Part shown: positions 18,876 through 27,325 of the stretch, one piece after another
Layout of the letters: every line of letters starts with the position of its first letter
How positions within the stretch are numbered: the stretch's first letter is position 1
From: Pseudoruminococcus massiliensis
GTDB lineage: Bacteria; Bacillota; Clostridia; Oscillospirales; Acutalibacteraceae
Assembly: GCF_900291955.1 (NCBI RefSeq)
Contig: NZ_OLMR01000002.1
Location: forward strand, 124,001-188,000
Direction: 5' to 3'
DNA: 64,000 bases
Notes under the pieces: model-generated
Database searches by the model: none
What the model was told of the DNA's origin: nothing
The model's input: only the letters and a program-made list of their open reading frames with translations
Made by a program: the position numbers and the translations under genes

Positions 18876-19316
18876 TCAAGTCTGAGCATATTTTTCTGTT
18901 GGAATATAAAAACAATGGTCACCTATTCTATTAAATGCGACACCTATTCCACCAACAGGAAAATATGTTGGGCATCTGGAACTATATGGATTCATAAAAA
19001 ATAAACTATTGGCGACTGGATTAAAAAGATTTCCGTCAATCGCCCAATCTGCAATCTCATAGCTTTCGGATGATGGAGTTATATTATAAACATTTTGCGG
19101 ATTATATTCTCCGCCGACTGTAGTCATCATACATACGAATTGACCTGCTTGTTCAATAATCGCACGAATATCTCCGCCGTTGCTTACTCTTGCAAATTCG
19201 CCATACGGCACTGTTGCACGATTCATAATAACTGTCGCAACGGCTTTCATGCCGTCTTCTCCTTCTCCGCCTGCTTCACATTCTATAAGTCTTGCAAATA
19301 ATTCCCGTGTATCCAC
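18876..19316 (-). CDS. cwlJ: CwlJ-type spore cortex-lytic hydrolase
   Basis: The 146-residue protein is a single SleB/CwlJ (Hydrolase_2) catalytic domain: LFARLIECEAGGEGEDGMKAV contains the catalytic Glu region, and it ends with GDHCFYIPT, which resembles the CwlJ end HCFYQPT. No signal peptide, as in CwlJ. It degrades cortex peptidoglycan during germination. The GTG at 19316 has AAGGGGGA eight to nine bases upstream and gives CwlJ-like length; a more upstream GTG at 19367 lacks good spacing. It forms a two-gene unit with gerQ. Confidence 0.8.
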   Translation of the reverse strand: MDTRELFARLIECEAGGEGEDGMKAVATVIMNRATVPYGEFARVSNGGDIRAIIEQAGQFVCMMTTVGGEYNPQNVYNITPSSESYEIADWAIDGNLFNPVANSLFFMNPYSSRCPTYFPVGGIGVAFNRIGDHCFYIPTEKYAQT

Positions 19317-19494
19317 AGAATCATCCCCCTTGGAATCTCCTGAAAGGCTTGTCGGAATATTCGACACCTTGATATATGATATGCAAAATTGCTTTGTTGC
19401 GTGAGAATATTTTCAGGACAAGAAAAGAACATAATTCGCACCATATCTAAATATATTGATTTTCCATAAATGCGTAAAATTTCTACAAATTCAG

Positions 19495-19523
19495 TTGACT
19501 TTTTTAAACTCAGTGCGTATAAT
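19495..19523 (+). promoter_or_regulatory. Promoter of the T-box/leuA transcript
   Basis: TTGACT (19495-19500) and TATAAT (19518-19523) are separated by 17 bases. Transcription would start at about 19530, just before the T-box leader. Confidence 0.8.
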
Positions 19524-19539
19524 AAATATTAAGATAATC

Positions 19540-19805
19540 CCGCAAAAACTGTGAAGGGAATAAGATATATAAAACAAGCAAAGAGAACTATCGGTTGGTG
19601 TAAGATAGTGTTGGCTTTATATATGTATAGCTCATCCCGGAGTTGTCTGCCCGAATATTTAAAGGCAGACCGTAAGGTCCCGTTATAGACCAGAATCTTG
19701 TTGGAGATTCGCTGAGGAACGCTTTTTGCGTTTGAATCAGGGTGGTACCGCGTGCATTGAATTTTATGCTCGCCCCTTAGCTATTAAGGGGGCGGGCTTT
19801 TTTGA
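19540..19805 (+). promoter_or_regulatory. T-box leader (leucine) upstream of leuA
   Basis: The T-box core GGTGGTACCGCG is at 19741-19752. A Stem I region (about 19575-19660) includes AGAGAA, a short hairpin with a GGTTGGTG loop (19588-19608), and a candidate specifier CTC at 19631-19633, a leucine codon, matching the downstream leuA. An intrinsic terminator follows at 19768-19803 (GC-rich stem and T6). Uncharged tRNA-Leu is expected to favour antitermination. Confidence 0.9.
19768..19803 (+). terminator. T-box regulated terminator
   Basis: A GC-rich hairpin with arms CGCCCCTTA (19771-19779) and TAAGGGGGCG (19785-19794), extended by GC pairs, is followed by TTTTTT. It competes with the antiterminator formed by the T-box sequence. 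Confidence 0.85.
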
Positions 19806-19876
19806 TGTTGATAACACCCATGCCTCCTGTCAGCTAATTTGTGGGATAAAATTATTGATATATGGAGGAATTTTTT

Positions 19877-21568
19877 ATGTTAAAAGAATCGTTCAGAAAA
19901 TATGCACCGTTTAAGCAAATAAATATTCCAGATAGACAGTGGCCTAATAATGTTATAACAAAGGCTCCTATCTGGTGTTCTGTTGACCTTCGTGACGGAA
20001 ACCAAGCACTTGTAGACCCAATGAACCTTGAGCAGAAGCTTGAGTTTTTTAAAGCTCTCTGCGATATGGGTTTTAAAGAAATTGAAATCGGTTTTCCTTC
20101 TGCTTCCGAAACAGAATACGAAATCTGCCGTAAGCTTATTGATGATAACCTCATACCCGATGATGTTGCTATTCAGGTTCTCGTTCAGGCTCGTGAACAC
20201 TTAATCAGAAAAACCTTTGAGGCTGTTAAGGGTGCTAAAAATGTTATTGTCCATTTTTATAACTCAACTTCAACCTTACAGCGTAAGGTTGTTTTCCACA
20301 AGGATATGGACGGCATTACAGAAATCGCTGTAAATGGTGCTAAGCTTATCAAAGAGCTTACTGAAAATTTTGCAGGAGATACAAATATTCGTTTTGAGTA
20401 TTCACCAGAAAGCTTCTCAGGCACAGAGCCTGATAATGCTATTTCAATCTGCTCTGCTGTTATGGAGGCTCTTGGTTCTACTCCTGAAAATCCTGTCATC
20501 CTTAATCTTCCTAACACAGTTGAAATGTGTACTCCAAATACTTATGCTGACCAAATTGAATACTTTATTCGCAATCTTCCAAATAGAGAGAGTGCTATAA
20601 TCAGTATTCACCCACACAATGACAGAGGTACAGGCGTTGCTGCTACTGAGCTTGCACTTCTTGCTGGTGCAGAAAGAGTTGAAGGTACACTTTTCGGTAA
20701 CGGCGAACGCACAGGTAATCTTGATATTGTTACTGTCGGTTTGAATATGTATACTCAAGGTGTTGACCCTAAGCTTGATTTCAGCAATCTTCCTAAGTAT
20801 CGTGAAATCTTTGAACGCTGCACAAAAATGCACATAAATGAGCGTCAGCCATATGTCGGCGACCTTGTCTTTACCGCTTTCTCAGGTTCTCATCAGGACG
20901 CTATCAATAAAGGCTTTGCTTATATGAAAGAACACGATAGTGATATGTGGGAAATTCCATATCTTCCAATAGACCCTGCTGATGTTGGCAGGCAATATGA
21001 ACCTATCATAAGAATCAATTCTCAATCAGGCAAGGGTGGAGCTGCCTTTATTATGCAAAATAATTTCGGATATAATCTCCCGAAAAAAATGCACCCTGAA
21101 TTTGGTGCTTTGGTTCAGAAGGTTTGTGACGATGAAGGTCGTGAACTTACTCCAAAGGAAGTTTTCAAAGTATTTGAGGATAACTACATTGACATTCACA
21201 AAAGATATTCTCTCCTCGGACACACCGTTCTCGAAAACCATGGCAATGATATTATGTACTTTAGAGGCAAACTTAGAATTAGTGATGGCTCTGCAAGTGA
21301 ACAGATAATAGAGGGTAACGGAAATGGTCCTATCGACGCTTTCTGTAATGCTATAAAGGAAATCGGTGTTACAGGCTATGAAGTCATAGACTACACTGAA
21401 CACGCTATTTCAAGTGGTTCGGACTCTAAGGCTGTTGCTTATATCGGTTTAAAAACTCCTGAGGGCAAAACAATATACGGCGTAGGTATTCATACAAATA
21501 TTTTCAAAGCATCTATCAAGGCTGTTCTCTGTGCTATCAACAGAGATATTATTCAAAAGAAAGCTTAA
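19877..21568 (+). CDS. leuA: 2-isopropylmalate synthase (LeuA2 type)
   Basis: The 563-residue enzyme condenses 2-ketoisovalerate with acetyl-CoA in the first committed step of leucine synthesis. It is the long type with an N-terminal FKQINIPDRQWPNN segment, the divalent-metal Asp in CSVDLRDGNQAL, HPHNDRGTG with the metal His residues, a GNGERTGN loop, and a C-terminal LeuA dimer regulatory domain (about 430-563) that binds leucine. An in-frame ATG lies at 19862, but the GGAGGAA at 19865-19871 places the true start at 19877. It is controlled by a leucine T-box. Confidence 0.95.
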   Translation: MLKESFRKYAPFKQINIPDRQWPNNVITKAPIWCSVDLRDGNQALVDPMNLEQKLEFFKALCDMGFKEIEIGFPSASETEYEICRKLIDDNLIPDDVAIQVLVQAREHLIRKTFEAVKGAKNVIVHFYNSTSTLQRKVVFHKDMDGITEIAVNGAKLIKELTENFAGDTNIRFEYSPESFSGTEPDNAISICSAVMEALGSTPENPVILNLPNTVEMCTPNTYADQIEYFIRNLPNRESAIISIHPHNDRGTGVAATELALLAGAERVEGTLFGNGERTGNLDIVTVGLNMYTQGVDPKLDFSNLPKYREIFERCTKMHINERQPYVGDLVFTAFSGSHQDAINKGFAYMKEHDSDMWEIPYLPIDPADVGRQYEPIIRINSQSGKGGAAFIMQNNFGYNLPKKMHPEFGALVQKVCDDEGRELTPKEVFKVFEDNYIDIHKRYSLLGHTVLENHGNDIMYFRGKLRISDGSASEQIIEGNGNGPIDAFCNAIKEIGVTGYEVIDYTEHAISSGSDSKAVAYIGLKTPEGKTIYGVGIHTNIFKASIKAVLCAINRDIIQKKA

Positions 21569-21587
21569 TATTAATTCTTAAAGCATA

Positions 21588-21625
21588 AAAAATTCACCAC
21601 TCATTTAAAGCGGTGAATTTTTTTT
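21588..21625 (+). terminator. Terminator of leuA
   Basis: Arms AAATTCACC and GGTGAATTT (within 21589-21620) are followed by a run of T. It precedes the convergent polymerase gene and may serve both strands. Confidence 0.8.
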
Positions 21626-21630
21626 ATTTA

Positions 21631-24600
21631 TCAGAAAATTCTGAAACTTTTTTTAGATTTTTTATCAGCGTGTTTTGGTTGAGCCGTTGTTTGTTTTACA
21701 CTCTCTTGTGAAGTTGGTGCTTTTCGCTGTGCAGTAGTACGACTTTGTGCAACTCGTCTTGCCTCTGAAGATTTTTGCGGATTTCTTTGCTGGCTTGGTT
21801 CAGCATATCTTGCACCACCTGAACGTTGTGGCTGTACAGGTCTTGGTTGCTTTTTAGGAGCTTCTGCATAGCGAATTTGCTGTGTTTGCTGTCGCTGTGG
21901 CTGTACCTGTCTTTCAGTTGTATGCTGTTTTGGCTGACGAGGTGGCTCGGCTGGTCGCTGTCTTTTAGGAGCCTCTGCATAACGAATTTGCTGTGTTTGT
22001 TGTATCTGTGGCTGTACCTGTCTTTCAGTTGTATGCTGTTTTGGCTGACGAGGTGGCTCGGCTGGTCGCTGTCTTTTAGGAGCCTCTGCGTAGCGAATTT
22101 GCTGGGGTTGTTGTCGCTGTGGCTGTACTCGTCTTTCAGCTGTATGCTGTTTTGGCTGACGAGGTGGCTCGGTTGGTCTTGGACTATAAGTCTGCGAAAT
22201 TTTCTGCTCTTTAGAATATCCAATCTCTTGCTTTTTAGGAACATCAGAATATATTATTCCCTGATGCTCTACTTCTTCATACTCTTCTTTTGGTTTAATC
22301 ACTTTTTTAGGCTGCTGTGATTGTGGCTTTTTCTCAACTGGTTTTATAGTTTTCTCAGCCTTTTCCTGATTAGAAGCTTGTTTAGCAATAGGCTGTGGCT
22401 CAGGCTTTGGCTTTACTTCTCCAAAACCGCCCTTAACATCGGCAGTAGGGACTTTATTATTATACTCAAAATCGTAAATCGCATTAGCGATACGCTTGCA
22501 GTTATTTCTATCATCAAAGGCAAAAAATTCTTTTCTGCGTTTGAGATATTCGGCCGATACCTCAAAATTGGAATTTATTATTGAAATAACTTTTTCTACA
22601 AGCTCATCTGCATCTGTTACTACATCACCAAAACCGCTCTCACGATAACTAAATGTAGAAATATTATTTTGTAAAGAAACATTTGGGTTTTGATAGTAAA
22701 TTATAGGTCTACGCATATATGCAAAATCAAAAGCAATATTGCTGTAATCTGTAATCAGCATAGCTGATTTTTCTATTGTTTCTTTATAGCCTAAATTTTC
22801 AAATGATGAAACAGAAACATATTCGCTCTTATTCCATAAGTATTCTTGCTTTGCAAGTTCCTCTGGCAAAATCAGAACAAGATTGCAGTTATTTTCATGA
22901 AGTGCAGAAAGAAGCTTTTTATCTGCAATAAATGAATTAAATACAGAATAAAGTGGTTCTGTTGTGAAATTCTGATAGCCTATATGTGCATACTTTGCAA
23001 AACCTCTACGCATAGCTGGGCATACAAGAATCTGCTTTGATGGCACCGACATAAGAGTATCCATATGAGGATAACCAAATGCAAACAAATGCTTTTGGTC
23101 ATATCCGTATATTGGGTGAATAAGTCTTTCATACTCCTGCTCAGAGCCACAAAAACGCAATGCCGTATCATCATACATCTTATTCTCAAATTGTGCCGAA
23201 CGAAGCATTGATATTCCATCGCCAAAGGAAACTATATCTGCCATAAGTAAATCTCGATAATAGATTTCTTCTCCATCTTCAAAGCCGAGATTTTTATAAA
23301 CATTATGTCCGTTTGAGATGATTACATCTGCATTCATTGCAATAATCTTTTGAGTCATAGTACCACTTGCAAGGTTGTTGCTTTGGAAGGCTGTCATAAT
23401 AAAGCTATCATCGGGGTTAATCTCTCTATGCGAATAGAATACCTCTATACCTCGTTTATCGTGTAAAGAATTGATATAGTTATATATATCGTGAGCATCT
23501 TCAGAATTGGCATTTTTGCTATCACACATGAGCCAGATTCGTCTTTCGGCGTATTTATCAATAGTTGAATGATAGCGTTTTCTAAGACGCTTAATTTTGA
23601 GATATTTCTGAACAGAAACAGCTTTCTTTACATCAGAAAGGAACAGCCTTTCGTGGTGGCTCTGCATAAAAGATGTTGCTCTACGAATTGTTATAGAGCG
23701 TTTTTCTAAATCAAAGGTAATAAGCCTGCCACCCGAAACGCAATAACTATGCGGAAATTTTTCTGTAAGATGAGCTGCTGTTGAGCCAAAAGAAAATCTC
23801 AGCTTATAGTTTATCTTATCAATGGAAATATAGAAAGAAAGAACCGTCATTTCCTTGATATTTTTAAGCGGAATAGTAATTGTAAAACCGTGGTCTTTAT
23901 CAAAAGGAATCTCAAAAAGAGTTTTAAGAGAATAGAAATGATAATCCTTAAACTGTATTCTTTCTCTATTTGAAACGGCAAATAGTTTATATTCTATTCT
24001 ATCGAGAAATGAAATATCTGTAACGCAGCCACTTATATATAAATTAGAACCCTCAGCTTTGAGCGACATAATTTTAACATCAATATGCTCTGATGATGAA
24101 ATCAATGCACCACCAAAAGTTGCTATAAATCCACCGCTTGTTTTCATCTTACGAGGACGAAGCGACGCATCTCTAAATTCAAACTGACTTGAATTTCCAA
24201 TAGGAAAGAAATCAATATCAGGCTTTAGTGCCTTATTATGATATTTCAATCTGAGCATCTTAAAGGTGAGCGTTGATGGGAATAAAGCTCTCCTTGCTAT
24301 ATTTCTATTAAGAATAACAGCATCATCTATATTTTGCATAGCATCACTTATAAGATTAAAGAAATCGTTTACGCCATTAGGTCCCATAGTAAACATATAT
24401 CTTTCGCCAAGTCCACAAGCAAGCTTGATATAAATTAAATACATCACCATATTCATAATCACAGCAGAATTGCCCTTTGTTTCAAGCATAGGTATGGCAA
24501 ATCTTATTATAGAATCTGTGAAATATGATTTATTATACTGTTCCTTTAGGTTTTTTATATCATTCTCAGCAGGATATGGCGATATAAACTTAAACTTTGA

Positions 24601-25197
24601 TGTATAAACATAAGAACCGATATGATAGAAATAATCAAGGATAAAAGCCATTGTAAAATCACTTGAAAGACTTTTCTTGAAACGAACATTTGCAATAGTA
24701 TCGTTTCTGAAAAAATATGCTCCAAGAATAAGACTTACTTTATCAGGATTAGTTTTAAGTTTGATTGTCCCGTCCTTAGCACCAAAATTATACGGAACTG
24801 AACCATTTCGGCGTTTAGAAGTTTCTGCGGCAATACATATTGCAGGTGCTTTTGTAAATGCAGGTTCTTCTGAAAGCTTTTTAAGTGCTTCGTAGGAATA
24901 TTCATCTCCAGCACGAATAAAGCTTACATAAGCTCCTGTGCATATAACTCTTGCATCGCTAAAGCATTCTGCCATATTTTCGCCTTGGCAATCAACAAAA
25001 TATATATTTTCGGGGTAATCATCGGTGTATTTAAGGCATAACTCAGTACTCTCTTTTGTTACAAGAGAGTCGATTAAAACAATTTGTATGCTATTGCGGA
25101 AAAATTCCTTATCAGCAGTAATTGATGCAATAGTAGCAGGCAAAAGCTCCTCGTTATCTATATACACACTTATGCTGAATTTATAATCTTTAGCCAT
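21631..25197 (-). CDS. Teichoic-acid-type polymerase: GT2-like + CDP-glycerophosphotransferase + repeat tail
   Basis: The 1188-residue protein has three parts. Residues about 1-230 resemble a GT2 glycosyltransferase, but the expected DxD region reads SFIRAGDEYSYEAL and is degenerate. Residues about 550-910 match CDP-glycerol:poly(glycerophosphate) glycerophosphotransferases (TagB/TagF), with FGDGISMLR, FGYPHMDTLM and the signature LITDYSNIAFDFAYMRRP. Residues about 915-1188 form a Gln/Pro/Arg/Lys-rich tail with three near-identical 37-residue repeats (about 1003-1113). It would polymerise a polyol-phosphate wall polymer from a CDP-activated donor. The upstream cytidylyltransferase fits as donor synthase. 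Confidence 0.8.
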   Translation of the reverse strand: MAKDYKFSISVYIDNEELLPATIASITADKEFFRNSIQIVLIDSLVTKESTELCLKYTDDYPENIYFVDCQGENMAECFSDARVICTGAYVSFIRAGDEYSYEALKKLSEEPAFTKAPAICIAAETSKRRNGSVPYNFGAKDGTIKLKTNPDKVSLILGAYFFRNDTIANVRFKKSLSSDFTMAFILDYFYHIGSYVYTSKFKFISPYPAENDIKNLKEQYNKSYFTDSIIRFAIPMLETKGNSAVIMNMVMYLIYIKLACGLGERYMFTMGPNGVNDFFNLISDAMQNIDDAVILNRNIARRALFPSTLTFKMLRLKYHNKALKPDIDFFPIGNSSQFEFRDASLRPRKMKTSGGFIATFGGALISSSEHIDVKIMSLKAEGSNLYISGCVTDISFLDRIEYKLFAVSNRERIQFKDYHFYSLKTLFEIPFDKDHGFTITIPLKNIKEMTVLSFYISIDKINYKLRFSFGSTAAHLTEKFPHSYCVSGGRLITFDLEKRSITIRRATSFMQSHHERLFLSDVKKAVSVQKYLKIKRLRKRYHSTIDKYAERRIWLMCDSKNANSEDAHDIYNYINSLHDKRGIEVFYSHREINPDDSFIMTAFQSNNLASGTMTQKIIAMNADVIISNGHNVYKNLGFEDGEEIYYRDLLMADIVSFGDGISMLRSAQFENKMYDDTALRFCGSEQEYERLIHPIYGYDQKHLFAFGYPHMDTLMSVPSKQILVCPAMRRGFAKYAHIGYQNFTTEPLYSVFNSFIADKKLLSALHENNCNLVLILPEELAKQEYLWNKSEYVSVSSFENLGYKETIEKSAMLITDYSNIAFDFAYMRRPIIYYQNPNVSLQNNISTFSYRESGFGDVVTDADELVEKVISIINSNFEVSAEYLKRRKEFFAFDDRNNCKRIANAIYDFEYNNKVPTADVKGGFGEVKPKPEPQPIAKQASNQEKAEKTIKPVEKKPQSQQPKKVIKPKEEYEEVEHQGIIYSDVPKKQEIGYSKEQKISQTYSPRPTEPPRQPKQHTAERRVQPQRQQPQQIRYAEAPKRQRPAEPPRQPKQHTTERQVQPQIQQTQQIRYAEAPKRQRPAEPPRQPKQHTTERQVQPQRQQTQQIRYAEAPKKQPRPVQPQRSGGARYAEPSQQRNPQKSSEARRVAQSRTTAQRKAPTSQESVKQTTAQPKHADKKSKKSFRIF
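21858..22190 (-). repeat. Three 111-bp tandem repeats inside the polymerase gene
   Basis: Three copies beginning at 21858, 21969 and 22080 encode 37-residue units containing RYAEAPKRQRP, AEPPRQPKQHTTERQ and VQPQRQQTQQI. Copies differ by a few substitutions only. They lie in the C-terminal tail, after the catalytic domain, and the reading frame is kept because the unit is a multiple of three. Confidence 0.9.
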
Positions 25198-25262
25198 ACC
25201 CTACCCCGATTAAACACTATATACTTTCAATAATTCTGAACTACAATTCAGATTTTTGAAAA

Positions 25263-26003
25263 TCACTCAAGTCCGTACTTCAATTCCTCACGAGCAAAGC
25301 TCTTATATCTCTCATAATAATAGTGTGAACGCAAGGTCAATAAGTCTTCAGGTGTTGTTACCTTGATATTATCACGCTCACCTATATAAATATGAATCTC
25401 CTGTCCAAGTTCTATAAGAAGTTCGCTTGAAGATGTAGGCGAAACTATTCCACGCCTTTCAGCCTCAAGATGAGCTCCCATAATTTTTCTCATAGTATAG
25501 CCCTGCGGAGCTTGGGTTATATACATAGAACCTCTTGGCAATGCCTTAGAGCAATGTTCTCCATCATCGCTCCAGAGAACAGAGTCTATACTCGGTGTTA
25601 CTGGAACAGCTGTTTCATACTCTCTTGCAAGCTTAATACAATTTGAAATAAGCTGTTCACTCATAACTGGACGAACACCATCGCAGATAAGAACAATATC
25701 TTCAGGCTTTGTAAATTCATCTACACGAACAAGTCCATTATGGATTGATTCGTGGCCTGTTGAACCGCCCTTAACTATATCTACTACCTTGGCAATCTTC
25801 CACTTTTCAATTAGCTTCCAAAGCTCATCAATCCAAGCCTCAAGGCATGAAATAACGATTCCGTCAACCTCTGGGTGTGTTGAAAAGTTTTCGAGTGTTC
25901 TTATAATAATAGGCTTTCCGTCAACCTCAATAAACTGCTTAGGAATATCGGAGGTTTTCATACGAGTACCTGTACCTCCAGCAAATATCATTGCGTTTAC
26001 CAT
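25263..26003 (-). CDS. CDP-polyol synthase, TarI/IspD-type cytidylyltransferase
   Basis: The 246-residue protein has the nucleotidyltransferase signature MIFAGGTGTRM...IPKQF, the ICDGVRP substrate-site segment and the C-terminal GERDNIKVTTPEDL typical of IspD and TarI. TarI makes CDP-ribitol for wall teichoic acid; IspD makes CDP-methylerythritol for isoprenoids. The position 65 bases upstream of a CDP-glycerophosphotransferase-type polymerase favours a TarI-like role, but sequence alone does not decide. No TarJ-type reductase is next to it. Confidence 0.75.
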   Translation of the reverse strand: MVNAMIFAGGTGTRMKTSDIPKQFIEVDGKPIIIRTLENFSTHPEVDGIVISCLEAWIDELWKLIEKWKIAKVVDIVKGGSTGHESIHNGLVRVDEFTKPEDIVLICDGVRPVMSEQLISNCIKLAREYETAVPVTPSIDSVLWSDDGEHCSKALPRGSMYITQAPQGYTMRKIMGAHLEAERRGIVSPTSSSELLIELGQEIHIYIGERDNIKVTTPEDLLTLRSHYYYERYKSFAREELKYGLE

Positions 26004-26234
26004 AATTTCAACCGCCTTTTAATTTTATATTTATATATTTAATTATGCTCTAATAATGACAAATCAAACTCAAGTTGTCAAGATATATTTTTTAAATCTC
26101 GCATATATTATAATACAACTCCTATCTAATGTCAATTTTGCGATGTTTTTCACTTTTGCAGAGTTAATTTTTTAGGACTATGCATTTTAAATTCCAAAGA
26201 TAAATATATACAAAATTTAACAAAAGCTATTTTG

Positions 26235-26253
26235 TTAGGTTAAGCCAACATAA
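26235..26253 (+). promoter_or_regulatory. DtxR/IdeR-like box 1
   Basis: TTAGGTTAAGCCAACATAA agrees at 16 of 19 positions with the DtxR/IdeR consensus as I know it (TWAGGTTAGSCTAACCTWA). It lies 16 bases upstream of the -35 hexamer. Confidence 0.6.
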
Positions 26254-26268
26254 ATTCATATACACCAC

Positions 26269-26297
26269 TTGACTTTATAATAATTCTATGCTATTAT
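26269..26297 (+). promoter_or_regulatory. Promoter of DUF3793-flavodoxin
   Basis: TTGACT (26269-26274) and TATTAT (26292-26297) are 17 bases apart. Box 2 would sit at about +5 to +18 of the transcript, where a bound repressor would block initiation. Confidence 0.7.
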
Positions 26298-26308
26298 AAT
26301 TCTGTTGG

Positions 26309-26322
26309 TTAGTTTAGACTAA
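26309..26322 (+). promoter_or_regulatory. DtxR-like box 2
   Basis: TTAGTTTAGACTAA is a near-perfect inverted repeat (TTAGT/ACTAA) just downstream of the -10 hexamer, sharing the TTAG...CTAA frame of box 1 and box 3. Confidence 0.55.
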
Positions 26323-26382
26323 TTATGAAATTTTCTCATATTCGGTAGAATATAGTAAATTTCATATTTTTTTGAATTTGAG

Positions 26383-26396
26383 TTAGTTATATCTAA
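26383..26396 (+). promoter_or_regulatory. DtxR-like box 3
   Basis: TTAGTTATATCTAA repeats the TTAG...CTAA palindrome in the leader, 74 bases after box 2. Confidence 0.45.
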
Positions 26397-26511
26397 TTCC
26401 ATATTTTAAAATGTTTTCTCTTTGATTTTCAGGAAAAACTATTTATAAATAGTTTAAATTCAAAGTTTTATTAAGCTATTATCTTTCAAGGAAATAGCTA
26501 CTAAAAACATT

Positions 26512-26666
26512 AATCGGCGGATAAAATCCGCCGATTGAGAAAAAAAGAGATGTTAAGGGCTTCACCCTTAAAACCTACCAAAGGCTCTGCCTTTGGAATC
26601 CGCAAGCTTTTTAAAAAGCTTGAGCAAAACTTTTAAGGGTCTTTAGGAAAATTTGTCAATTAATTT
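26512..26666 (+). repeat. Modular hairpin repeat in the DUF3793 leader
   Basis: Forward copy with hairpins AATCGGCGG/CCGCCGATT, AAGGGC/ACCCTT, AAAGGC/GCCTTT and AAGCTTTT/AAAAGCTT, then GAGCAAAACTTTT and a tail whose end has become the GGAGGTG ribosome-binding site of the next gene. Confidence 0.8.
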
Positions 26667-26680
26667 CGGAGGTGTAAACT

Positions 26681-27247
26681 ATGCTTGCTAATTTGCTTGT
26701 AGAATATTGCTCTCCTACTCTTGCAGGAATAAAAACTGCAAATCTTTTCAACTGCCAATATGGTTCACATTCTCGTGCAGAACTTGCTTTTATAATCGCT
26801 CTTTGGAACAGACGGCTTAACTCTAAAGGCGTTTCACTAAAAGTTCTAAGATTTTCAAAAGGAAATGCTCTGATTTATGTGTATCGTGAAAAGCAGCTTA
26901 AAGAGGATTTCAAAAAAAATGGTGTCGCTGAATTTCTTTTCTCTTGTGGATATGATATTACTAATATTCAGGGCTGTATCGAAAGATTAAGCAAAAGAAT
27001 CTGTGAATCAGAAAACTTTCCTCACGAAATAGGTTTGTTTCTCGGGTATCCGCTTGGAGATGTTACAGGGTTTATTGAAAACAAAGGAAAAAATAGTCTA
27101 TACACTGGCTTTTGGAAGGTTTATTGCAACAAAAATGAAACACTCAAAATCTTTGAGAAATATAAAAAATGCAAAAAGGTTTATCAGAAGCTATATAACG
27201 GAGGAAAACCTCTTATGCAGCTAACCGCCACAGCTGTGGCAAAATAA
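26681..27247 (+). CDS. DUF3793 family protein
   Basis: The 188-residue protein matches DUF3793, a family of unknown function common in anaerobic Clostridia. The diagnostic block is FPHEIGLFLGYP at 113-124, followed by DVTGFIENKGKN and the GFWKVYCN strand. An N-terminal CSPTLAGIKTANLF segment is also typical. No signal peptide or membrane helix. CGGAGGTG precedes the ATG. It is 78 bases upstream of a flavodoxin and both probably share the promoter with DtxR-like boxes, so a role in iron limitation or redox adaptation is plausible but not shown. Confidence 0.85.
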   Translation: MLANLLVEYCSPTLAGIKTANLFNCQYGSHSRAELAFIIALWNRRLNSKGVSLKVLRFSKGNALIYVYREKQLKEDFKKNGVAEFLFSCGYDITNIQGCIERLSKRICESENFPHEIGLFLGYPLGDVTGFIENKGKNSLYTGFWKVYCNKNETLKIFEKYKKCKKVYQKLYNGGKPLMQLTATAVAK

Positions 27248-27325
27248 TTTCGCATATTTTCGCATCAGATAAAATCCGGTGCGATAATATATACACATCT
27301 AAATATTAGAAAGGTTGAATCTATA

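Larger units (their letters stand above)
26004..26680. promoter_or_regulatory. Long regulatory region between tarI-like and DUF3793 genes
   Basis: No coding sequence is supported in these 677 bases. It holds a promoter at 26269-26297, three DtxR-like palindromes (26235-26253, 26309-26322, 26383-26396), a leader hairpin with arms at 26325-26333 and 26357-26365, and a copy of the modular hairpin repeat (26512-26666) ending directly at the DUF3793 ribosome-binding site. Confidence 0.75.

Noticed and set aside
21858-22190. Possible CRISPR or mobile element in the polymerase gene
   Set aside because: The 111-base units are coding, in frame and without spacers.
21826-22320. A 164-codon plus-strand frame with repeated LFWLTRW-type segments
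   Set aside because: It is the reverse reading of the 111-bp repeats in the polymerase tail; the repetition comes from the sense frame, which is anchored by catalytic domains.
26512-26530. Intrinsic terminator before DUF3793
   Set aside because: The GGCGGAT/ATCCGCC stem is strong but is followed by purine-rich sequence rather than U-residues on the plus strand, and it recurs as a repeat module elsewhere.
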